DNA of 64,000 nt from Micromonospora sp. NBC_00421 (GTDB taxonomy: Bacteria; Actinomycetota; Actinomycetes; Mycobacteriales; Micromonosporaceae). The first letter of the stretch is position 1. Every line of letters starts with the position of its first letter. Below, piece after piece: positions 47,812 to 55,692 of this stretch. The notes under the pieces were generated by a model. The model saw nothing but the letters and a program-made list of their open reading frames with translations. It ran no database searches and had not been told where the DNA came from. The stretch covers positions 3,193,501 to 3,257,500 of the forward strand of contig NZ_CP107929.1 of assembly GCF_036017915.1 (NCBI RefSeq), given 5' to 3'. The position numbers were made by a program, and so were the translations under genes.

Positions 47812-50800
47812 TCAGGGAAGGGCCGGCTGGGGGATGTCGGCGTGCGGCCGGATCAACCTCCCGCTGTGGTCGGTGGCGTGCGCGCTGACCCCGGTGATCC
47901 GGGCCAGGACGTGGCCGTCCGTGGTCGACGCGGTCAACGCGCCGTCGGCGAACCGGCAGTGCAGCCGGATCGTCGGATGCGCGGCGCTGAGCTGGCAGTC
48001 GTTGCCCGGTCCACCGAGGTCCACCGCCTCGATGCCGGCCATCGGGCCGACCAGGGGTGGCCGGTCGCCGTGTGGCGGCAGGAGCAGCAGGTGCACCATC
48101 GCGTCCAGCAGAATCGCCGGTACGGTCATCCCGGCCAGGGCCGGGCTCCACGCCTCGTGGTCCAGGCGGAACGTGGCGCTCGTGCCGTCCGGTCCCCGGG
48201 CGTACCCGCTGGTGCCGGCGAACGGGCCGCTGAGGGTGATCGGCAGGTCGGCGGAGTAGACCGGCATGGTGAAGTCCGGTTCGGGTCGGTGCGCCACCTG
48301 GTCGGTCGGCGCGGGCAGTGCGGGGTGCCGGTCGGCCAGCACGACTGTCGTCTCGCAGAGCAGGTCGTCGAAGCGCAGGACCTTGCCGTTGCGGCCGACC
48401 CGGTTGGTGGTGATCCGGACCGTCACCACGGCCCGGTCCGGGGACCGGTCGGTGAGTCGGGCCTGCACCGTGATGGTGCGGGGTGGTCCGGCGGACCTGA
48501 CCGTCACCGACGTCCGGCAGACCAGGTCACGGAATCCGGTGACGACGAGGTCGGGGCAGAGGTGTCCGGCTGCGCCGGCGGCGGCCTCGAGGGCGAAGGT
48601 GCCGGGGAGGACATACTCCCCGTTGACCCGGTGGTGGCGCATCCACCGGCCGTCCTGCTCCGCGAGGGTGTGTGGTTCCCAGGTCTTGGTGAACACCGCC
48701 CAGCGGCGGCCGCGCAGCAGCACGCCGTCGAGCAGCGGCGTGGCCAGGGACGGATCCGGTGGGGTGGGTGGTGGTGCGTCGGGTACGGGCAGTGGCAGCC
48801 GGCCGCTGGTGGTGTCGGTGCTGATTCCCCGCTGCCCCAGCAGTACGCGTTCCTCCTCCCGGATGTAGAAGACCGCCGCCCCGCTGCCGGGCCGGGTCAC
48901 CGCGTCGAGGAACTGGGCGGCACCCTGCCTGCTGCTGATGTAGGCGTCCATCCGGTTGCGGCGCAGGGTTTCCTGCATGGCGGCGCTGCTGGCGACGCCG
49001 ACTTCCCGCCAGCCGCTCCAGAGGATGGCGAGTTCGCGGTGTCCCTCGGGTGCGTGCCGGTCGGCCCAGGCGCTCGCGTACGCCAGGTATTCGTTGACGG
49101 CGCAGTAGTCGACGTCTCCGGGGGCGGGGGCGAGGGTGGCCAGGGTGCTGAAGTTGCACCAGGTCCGGGGCGGCCGGCCGGCCAGGGCGCGTTTGAGGTT
49201 GCGGTAGCCGGTGGCTTTGGTGGCCCGTACCGCCCGGAAGTCGACCAGGGTCTTCGCGTGCAGTGCCCGGGAGCGCAGGTCGAGGACGGTGTTGATGAGC
49301 AGGTCGATGCGCCCGTGCCGGTCCATGACCTCGTCGAGGACCGCCCTGGTGCGGTCCGCGTCCAGAACGTCGCACACCCGGTGGTGGACCCGGTCCGGCC
49401 CGCACAGTTCGGCGAGCCGGTGCACGGTCCGGCGTACCTCCAGGCGGGCCTGGGCACGTTCGTAGGCGGTCTTGAGTTCCCGCACCGACGCGTCGGGGTG
49501 TTCCCGGCGTCCGGCGGCGATGAACTCGGCCTGGGGTGGCAGTTCGTCGTCGGTCTCGGGTAGCAGGGTACGGCCGACGAGGTACAGGTGGGGGCGGTCG
49601 GTGGTGCGGGCCACGGCATCGAGGAGTTCGGGGGTGATGCCGCGGGCGCCACCGAAGGCGACCACGATCGCGCCCGGTGGCAGGGTGGGTTCTGCCGTGC
49701 GGTGCGGTCGGGCTTCGTCGTCGGCGACGGCCAGCTCGGACCAGGTCTGTCCGTGGCAGGCCAGGGTGTGCGTGGGCACCCGGGCGGTCGCCGCCCGGGC
49801 CAGCTGTGCCAGCGCGGTCGGGGCTTGCGACGCGTCGGTGATCAGGGTGTTCCCGCTGCACTGCGGGACCTCGGCCCGTACCGAGCGGACGAGTCCGCTG
49901 AACAGGCCGGCGAGCGGGTGGGTCGTTCCCTGCGGTAGGGCGGCGAGCAGCAGCGCGGCGAGCGACCCGCCGGCCCGCAGCGCGGGCAGCGCGGCCTGGA
50001 TGGTGGTGAACGCCAGGTCCTGGAGGTCCTCCAACCGGGCGGCCTCGATGTCGTCGGCACCGCCGTCGGGGGTTTCCAGCCGGGTGAGGATCCGGATGTG
50101 GCGTGGAACGAACGGCAGGTCGGCCAGCGCGTCGGCGGCGGCGTCGGGCGGTACGTGGGTGGCGGCGTCGACTCCCGGCCGCGGTGACCAGACGGCGATG
50201 TCCGGTCCGGTGACCGCAGCGGCGAGGTCCGCGGCGTCGGTGAGCACGATGCTCCCGGCCGGGATCGCCGGCCCGTCCGGGTCCGGTGGGGTCAGCGGAC
50301 GCAGCTGGAGGGTCTGCCGGCGGCCGATCGGCTGTTCGGCCGGTTCCGGGACGGCCCCGCCCGGGTCGGGGCCGGAGCCGGTCGGCCCGGTGAACCGGAT
50401 CGACGGTGATCCGGGGGCGGCCGGTGACACGACGGTGTCGGTGCCGGTGACGACGGCCCGGAGCACCGCCAGCAGGGCGTCCAGGGCCAGGTAGGTGCGG
50501 TCGGTGCCGGCCGGTGCCGGCAGGGTGTGTGCCGGGTCGTCGGCGGTGCCCTCGGGTGCGGTGGCGAGCGTACCCAGGATGGGCAGGCCGTACTCCCGGG
50601 CGGTGGAGCGGCGGGCGACGGCGACGACGGCGGCGCCCTCGGCGACCGATCGACCCGCCGGTACGAGGGTGTCCAGGTGCCGGTCCCATCCGCTGATCGG
50701 TCGGAGGCTCACCGCGCCGACGAGGGCCAGGTCGCAGGCCCGGTGGCGGAGTTGGCGCAGGGCCAGATCGAGGGCGCTGTGGGTGGAGTCGCGGTGGGCG

Positions 50801-53727
50801 TAGACGCTGGTGCCGAAGCCCCGCAAGTCGTAGTAGTTGGCGGCCCGGCCGGACAGGATGCAGGAGACGGCACCGGTGAAGTCGTCCTCGTTGAGCTCGT
50901 CGGGTATGACGTCGCCGGCGTCGGCGAGCGCCTTGGCGAGGTATTCCCGCAGTGTCTGGGCCTGCCCGGGGTCGGGTAGCAGGTCGAACGTCGAGGCGCA
51001 CTCCTGCGCGTGCACCCGTAGGGCGGCGCGGGCGTTGTGCGTGGTCGGCAGGCTCGCCCCCACCAGGATCGCGGTGGTGGGTCGCAGTGCGGTTCCCGGC
51101 TCACCCAGGTCGGCCAGGAGCGGCCCGAGGGCTTGGAGCATCATCAGGTGGGCGGGGTCCATGTGCCGCATCGTCCGGGGCGGGATCCGCACGTCGAGGG
51201 GGGACGGCAGCGGGTACGGGCTGCCGAAGCTGAGCTGCGGGGCCGGGCCGTCGCCGACGAGCCAGCCGGGCACCCGGTCGCGGTCCAGGCCGGGCAGGTG
51301 GGTGCTCCAGCCCACCACGACCAGGTCCTCGGTGTCCGGGGTGCGGTCGGGCACCGACGGTCGGGGCGCGGGTCGGGTCGACGGCACCCGGTCGGCGAGC
51401 ACCACGTGGGCGTCGGCTCCCCCGAGGCCGAACGAGGACACCCCGACCATCCGGGGGCGGGCCTCGTCGACCGGCCAGGGCGCATCGGTGACCGGCACCG
51501 TCAGTCGGGTGCCGTCGCCCAGCAGCGGGTGGGGATCGGTGACCACGGTGTGGCCGGGAATCGTGCGGTGGGCGAGGGCGACCAGTGCGTGCGCCACCGA
51601 CACCAGCCCGGCCAGGACACCGGTGTGGCCGAAGACCTGTTTGTTCGACGTCAGCAGGCACGGCCGGTCCCGCTCGCCCAGTCGTGACAACAGGGAACGT
51701 AGTTCCACCTCGTCACCGACGGGGGTGCCGGTGCCGTGGGCCACCACCCAGTCCACGTCGGAGGCGTCGACGCCGGCGTCGGCCCAGGCCCGGCCGATCG
51801 CCAGTTCCTGTCCCCGGGTGGCCGGGGCGTGGATGCCCTTGCCGCGGCCGTCGGCGGCCAGTCCGGTGCCGAGGACGACGCCGTGGATGTGGTCCCCGTC
51901 GGCCACCGCGCGGGCGTACGGTTTCAGCGCGAGCATGACGGCGCCCTCACCGATCAGTGTCCCGTCGGCCGCCTGGTCGAAGGGGCGGATCCGGCCGCTG
52001 ACGGTGATTCCCTGGGCCCGGCAGAACAGCGTGAAGCCGATCGGTTCGATCACCGACGTGCCGCCGACCAGTGCCACGTCGCAGCTTCCCTCGCGGAGGG
52101 CCTTGACGGCGGCGTCGAGACAGAACAGGCCGGTGGCGCAGGCCGCGTCGAGGGTCAGGTGTTGGGCGTCGCCCGGGATCAGCCCGCGTAGCGCGTTGCG
52201 GGAGACCGAGGCGGGCAGGTAGGCCAGCGGGTTGCCGCCGTCGCCGCCGTAGTGGGCGCTGATGGCGTGGTCGGCGAGTTCGGCCAGCCAGTCGTCGCCG
52301 CCGCTGCTCTGGATGGCGTCGCGGATCAGGCGTTGGTACTCGTCGCCGAGGACGACGCCCTGGGTGCCGAGCCCGGTCTGGTCGTGGATGCCGGTGGTCG
52401 CCGCCAGCCACCGGTCGCCGGGCCGGCGGCGCACTCCGGCCAGGGCCTGGACGGTGCAGTGCCGCAGCCACCGGGTGGTGCGTGGCCAGCCGGGGTGTCC
52501 CAGGAACCCGTCGGGTTCGGTGATCGAGGCGGGGTCGGGGACGAACCCCTGCACGTAGCCGGCTTCCCGGATGTAGAAGCTGTCGGTCTCCGCCGCGCTG
52601 GCCGACCAGAAGTGCCGCAGGTCGAACGCGGACGGCTCGCTGGCCAGCAGGACGCCCTCCCGGAGCCGGTCGTAGAGTTCGGCGGGGTTGTTGGCGCCGG
52701 GCAGGACCACCCCGAGGCCGACCACCGCGATGGCATCCGGGTCCTGCTCGGCGGGGCCGGTCTCCGGTCGGCGCGGCTGCGGGTCGCGCACCGGGCGTGG
52801 TGTCGCGGCGGCGGGGGCCGGTTCGGGTACGACGACGACCTCGGTGGTCGAGGGGTGCGCCTCGGGTGCCCTGGCTGCTGCGGTGGGGCGGACCGGTGGG
52901 GTTCGGGTGGGCACACCGACCTGCGCGGCGAGTTTGCTGTGCAGTCGCAGACTCTGCATTCCGCCGATGCTGATGCCGCCGTCGGCGACGAGGGTCTGCC
53001 CGGTGATGAATCCGGTGTCCGGGTGCAGGAGGTGGACGAGCAGCCGGGCCGCTTCGGGGGTGGAGATGGTGCGGCGCATCAGGTCGCTGGTGCGCGGCGA
53101 GTCTCCGAGCGCGGCGGCCGGGTCGTCGAGGTTGACGACGATTTCGCTGGCCACGGAGCCCAGCAGCACGGTGTTGACCCGGATGTCCTGGTCGGCCAGT
53201 TCCAGCGCCAGGTACCGGACCAGGGACTCCAGGGCGGCCTTGGTGACGCCGCCGGGGCCGTACCCGGGGACCGGCTGGTGGGCGCCGACGCTGGACAGAC
53301 AGAGGATGGCTGCTCCCGGGCGGCCCACCATCAGCTCGGCCGCCCGGCGGGAGCAGTGGTACGCCCCCATGACGTTGGTGGACCAGGCCCGCTGCCAGTA
53401 CGTGTCGTCGACGTCGAACAGGGGCAGGAACGCGCCGCCGGCCGCGTTGTTGACGAGGAAGTCGAGGCCGCCGTGCCGCTGCCGGACCAGGCCGAACATC
53501 CGGTCGATCTCGGTGCGTTTGGCCACCGAGGCCCGGATGAACTCCGCGCTGAGGCCGGCCTCCGCCAGCTCGGTGCGCAGCAGTTCGGCCTGCTCGACGG
53601 AGTGGAAGTAGTTGACGACGACGTGTGCGCCGCAGGTGGCCAGTCGACGGACGATGTCCGCGCCGAGGCTCTTGGCCGCGCCGGTCACCAACGCGATCCG
53701 ACCGTGCAGGCTTGGCGTGTCGGTCAT
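47812..53727 (-). CDS. Iterative type I PKS: FabL-like ER, KS, CLF-like KS, KR, DH
   Basis: This protein of 1,971 residues starts at ATG 53727, overlapping the AT-ACP stop by 4 bp. Residues 1-265 form an SDR with FabL features: VTGAAKSLGADI, FLVNNAAGG, and a Y-x6-K active site (YGPGGVTK), typical of enoyl-ACP reductases. Residues 329-775 form a KS with DAACATG (Cys), HGTGTPVGD and NKQVFGHTG (both His). Residues 802-1109 form a KS-like domain without the Cys (YAHRDSTHS), like a chain-length factor. Residues 1352-1635 form a PfaA/enediyne-type KR (VAFGGARGIT, DYCAVNEY). Residues 1662-1971 form a DH (HHRVNGEYVLPG and LLDAMVH). There is no AT or ACP in the chain; these are in the adjacent gene. 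It is a single-module, highly reducing PKS used iteratively, matching the galbonolide model. Confidence 0.93.
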   Translation of the reverse strand: MTDTPSLHGRIALVTGAAKSLGADIVRRLATCGAHVVVNYFHSVEQAELLRTELAEAGLSAEFIRASVAKRTEIDRMFGLVRQRHGGLDFLVNNAAGGAFLPLFDVDDTYWQRAWSTNVMGAYHCSRRAAELMVGRPGAAILCLSSVGAHQPVPGYGPGGVTKAALESLVRYLALELADQDIRVNTVLLGSVASEIVVNLDDPAAALGDSPRTSDLMRRTISTPEAARLLVHLLHPDTGFITGQTLVADGGISIGGMQSLRLHSKLAAQVGVPTRTPPVRPTAAARAPEAHPSTTEVVVVPEPAPAAATPRPVRDPQPRRPETGPAEQDPDAIAVVGLGVVLPGANNPAELYDRLREGVLLASEPSAFDLRHFWSASAAETDSFYIREAGYVQGFVPDPASITEPDGFLGHPGWPRTTRWLRHCTVQALAGVRRRPGDRWLAATTGIHDQTGLGTQGVVLGDEYQRLIRDAIQSSGGDDWLAELADHAISAHYGGDGGNPLAYLPASVSRNALRGLIPGDAQHLTLDAACATGLFCLDAAVKALREGSCDVALVGGTSVIEPIGFTLFCRAQGITVSGRIRPFDQAADGTLIGEGAVMLALKPYARAVADGDHIHGVVLGTGLAADGRGKGIHAPATRGQELAIGRAWADAGVDASDVDWVVAHGTGTPVGDEVELRSLLSRLGERDRPCLLTSNKQVFGHTGVLAGLVSVAHALVALAHRTIPGHTVVTDPHPLLGDGTRLTVPVTDAPWPVDEARPRMVGVSSFGLGGADAHVVLADRVPSTRPAPRPSVPDRTPDTEDLVVVGWSTHLPGLDRDRVPGWLVGDGPAPQLSFGSPYPLPSPLDVRIPPRTMRHMDPAHLMMLQALGPLLADLGEPGTALRPTTAILVGASLPTTHNARAALRVHAQECASTFDLLPDPGQAQTLREYLAKALADAGDVIPDELNEDDFTGAVSCILSGRAANYYDLRGFGTSVYAHRDSTHSALDLALRQLRHRACDLALVGAVSLRPISGWDRHLDTLVPAGRSVAEGAAVVAVARRSTAREYGLPILGTLATAPEGTADDPAHTLPAPAGTDRTYLALDALLAVLRAVVTGTDTVVSPAAPGSPSIRFTGPTGSGPDPGGAVPEPAEQPIGRRQTLQLRPLTPPDPDGPAIPAGSIVLTDAADLAAAVTGPDIAVWSPRPGVDAATHVPPDAAADALADLPFVPRHIRILTRLETPDGGADDIEAARLEDLQDLAFTTIQAALPALRAGGSLAALLLAALPQGTTHPLAGLFSGLVRSVRAEVPQCSGNTLITDASQAPTALAQLARAATARVPTHTLACHGQTWSELAVADDEARPHRTAEPTLPPGAIVVAFGGARGITPELLDAVARTTDRPHLYLVGRTLLPETDDELPPQAEFIAAGRREHPDASVRELKTAYERAQARLEVRRTVHRLAELCGPDRVHHRVCDVLDADRTRAVLDEVMDRHGRIDLLINTVLDLRSRALHAKTLVDFRAVRATKATGYRNLKRALAGRPPRTWCNFSTLATLAPAPGDVDYCAVNEYLAYASAWADRHAPEGHRELAILWSGWREVGVASSAAMQETLRRNRMDAYISSRQGAAQFLDAVTRPGSGAAVFYIREEERVLLGQRGISTDTTSGRLPLPVPDAPPPTPPDPSLATPLLDGVLLRGRRWAVFTKTWEPHTLAEQDGRWMRHHRVNGEYVLPGTFALEAAAGAAGHLCPDLVVTGFRDLVCRTSVTVRSAGPPRTITVQARLTDRSPDRAVVTVRITTNRVGRNGKVLRFDDLLCETTVVLADRHPALPAPTDQVAHRPEPDFTMPVYSADLPITLSGPFAGTSGYARGPDGTSATFRLDHEAWSPALAGMTVPAILLDAMVHLLLLPPHGDRPPLVGPMAGIEAVDLGGPGNDCQLSAAHPTIRLHCRFADGALTASTTDGHVLARITGVSAHATDHSGRLIRPHADIPQPALP

Positions 53728-55226
53728 CGGGCGGTCGCCTCCCCCCGGGCCTGGACGACGGCTTGCGCGATCCGCCCCAGGGTGCCGACGGTCAGCAGGG
53801 AGGTGTTGGCCCGCAGGTCCGGCAGGCCGTACCGGTCGGCGACCCGGCCGAGGAGGGCGACCTGCTTGAGTGACTCCACGCCCAGGTCGGATTCCAGGCC
53901 GTCGTCGTCGCCGAGCAGCTCCGGCGGATAGCCCAGGTAGTCGCCGTACAGGGCCCGGATCTCGGTCAGCACCACCGCGTACTGCCCGTCGGCGTCCGAC
54001 GCGGACGACAAGTGGTCCACGGTGGCCGGGGAGGCCGGCGTCACCGGTGCCTGCGGGGTCGGCGGCGCCAGGACGGACAGGACAGGCGGCGTCGGGGCGA
54101 TTGGGGCGGGCAGGACCTCCGGGGCGCTTGGGGCAGCCGGGACCGCAGCCGCCGGGACGGTCGGGACCGCCGGGACCGCCGGGGCGGGTGTGGTCGCCAC
54201 GGGTGGCGGCAGCACGAGGGTGGGAGCCGGTCGAACCGGGACAGGTGGCGACGCCGGCGTCCGTACCTGCGGTGACACCGTTTCGGTGCGGCCGGCGACC
54301 AGCGCCCGGACCGCCGCGACCGGGTCGTGTTCGCTCAGCGGAACGACCGACTGGATGCCCGGGACCGACGCCTCGACGAACCGGGTGACGACCGGCCACT
54401 CCCCGCATTCGATGAACGTGTCCGCGCCGGCGGCGTGCAGGGCACGCACCGTGTGCAGCATCCGGACCTGGGCGGTGAGCGCGCCGGCCACCAGCTCGAC
54501 CGGGTCCTCGTCGCCGATGTCCCGGCCCAGCCACGGTGAGGACACCCGCCACCGTCCGCCGCCGTAGGACACCCGGGGGGCGGTGGCCAGCAGGTCCCGG
54601 GCGGCCTGCGCGACCGCCGGGGTGTGGGTGGGGTGCGGAACGTCGAGGCGGACACTCGACCAGCCGAGTGCCTCGGCCACCCGCTCCGCCTCGTCGATCT
54701 GCCGTCGCGGACCGCTCAGGACACTCTGCCGGGGTGTGTTCTCGCAGGCCAGCACCAGGTGCGGGTGGCCGATCAGCCCGGCGAGTGACCCCGCGCGGCG
54801 GCCGTCCACCCCGACGGCGAGCATCGTGCCCGGCCACGCCTGCCGGGTCAGTGCCCGGGACCGGGCCACCGCCAGGCGCGCGGCGTCGCCCACCGACACG
54901 TGCCCGGCGGCGGCCAGGGCCCAGAGTTCCCCGATGCTCTGTCCGACGATCGCCACCGGTTCGACGCCCTCGGCGACGAGCAGGTGGTACGTGGAGAGGC
55001 TGACCGCGAAGATCTCCAGGTACTGCACCTCGGGGCTGTAGGGGCGCCCACCTGCCACATCCTCGATCAGACGGGTGCTGATGTCGGGCAACCCCAACTC
55101 CCGGGCCGCCTTGTCGATGCGGGTCAGTGCCTCACGTACCGTCTCGTAGCGGCTGTGCAGGTCACGCAGGATGCCCGTACGGGGAGCAGCCACTGTGCCG
55201 GGCATGACGAAGACAGAATCCACCAT
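53724..55226 (-). CDS. Acyltransferase-ACP didomain protein of iterative PKS
   Basis: This 500-residue protein has an N-terminal AT (about 1-300: VFVMPGTVAAP, nucleophile in VGQSIGELWALAA near Ser97, VACENTPRQSVLSGP-like segment, and His in DVPHPTHTP), then a Pro/Ala-rich linker (about 320-410, rich in PAP and VPA repeats), then an ACP with Ser near 452 in DLGVESLKQV. It works in trans with the large PKS as one module; its AT would have to accept both methylmalonyl-CoA and methoxymalonyl-ACP if the product is galbonolide-like. The start at ATG 55226 has a GAGGG site; longer upstream frames lack homology. It overlaps the PKS start (ATGA). Confidence 0.9.
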   Translation of the reverse strand: MVDSVFVMPGTVAAPRTGILRDLHSRYETVREALTRIDKAARELGLPDISTRLIEDVAGGRPYSPEVQYLEIFAVSLSTYHLLVAEGVEPVAIVGQSIGELWALAAAGHVSVGDAARLAVARSRALTRQAWPGTMLAVGVDGRRAGSLAGLIGHPHLVLACENTPRQSVLSGPRRQIDEAERVAEALGWSSVRLDVPHPTHTPAVAQAARDLLATAPRVSYGGGRWRVSSPWLGRDIGDEDPVELVAGALTAQVRMLHTVRALHAAGADTFIECGEWPVVTRFVEASVPGIQSVVPLSEHDPVAAVRALVAGRTETVSPQVRTPASPPVPVRPAPTLVLPPPVATTPAPAVPAVPTVPAAAVPAAPSAPEVLPAPIAPTPPVLSVLAPPTPQAPVTPASPATVDHLSSASDADGQYAVVLTEIRALYGDYLGYPPELLGDDDGLESDLGVESLKQVALLGRVADRYGLPDLRANTSLLTVGTLGRIAQAVVQARGEATAR

Positions 55227-55374
55227 GTGCGTCACCCTCGTTTCCGTCCCGGTGAACGGGCTCTGGCGCGCCGTGCCGGCGCAGGGACAATCGACGACGT
55301 GCGGCCTGCGGGTCCGGATGGACCCTGCGGTCACCCCGGCCCGGACCGCCCGGCCGGGGCAGGTTCCCGGCCGG

Positions 55375-55611
55375 CTATTCCGCGATCCGCGACCGGTACG
55401 CCCAGCGGAAGACGAGCGGCTCACCGTCGCCGTCGTCGGGGCGTTCGAAGTGCTCGTAGCCACCGTGGTGCGGGACCTTCACCTTCGGTGCGTCCGGCGA
55501 GATCCGTTGACTGCGAAGCTCGGGCGGAAGGCTCGCCGGGCCGCCTTCGAGTGCGATCACAACGGTGGTGCGGGGGGTTGTGGTGTCGTCCGGCTGGGGG
55601 GACACGGTCAT
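55375..55611 (-). CDS. DUF5988-like small protein
   Basis: This 78-residue soluble protein contains VVIALEGGPASLP and KVKVPHHGGYEHFERP, the conserved parts of a small actinobacterial family (DUF5988) often placed inside polyketide clusters, followed by FRWAYRSRIAE at the C-terminus. The function is unknown. ATG 55611 has a GGGGGAGG site at good spacing; the frame remains open further upstream but without homology. It sits between the LuxR gene (81 bp before) and the AT-ACP gene (148 bp after), all on the same strand, so it may be the first gene of the biosynthetic operon. Confidence 0.75.
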   Translation of the reverse strand: MTVSPQPDDTTTPRTTVVIALEGGPASLPPELRSQRISPDAPKVKVPHHGGYEHFERPDDGDGEPLVFRWAYRSRIAE

Positions 55612-55692
55612 GCGGATAGCCTCCCCCGGGATGACGAACGAGACATGCGTCAGTTGACCCACAAAACCGACCCGGTGTCGCCGAGTCATCCG

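Noticed and set aside
53728..54837. N-terminal extension of the iterative PKS (frame open to 54837)
   Set aside because: It overlaps the AT-ACP gene in another frame; the FabL-like domain begins at ATG 53727 with an ATGA overlap.
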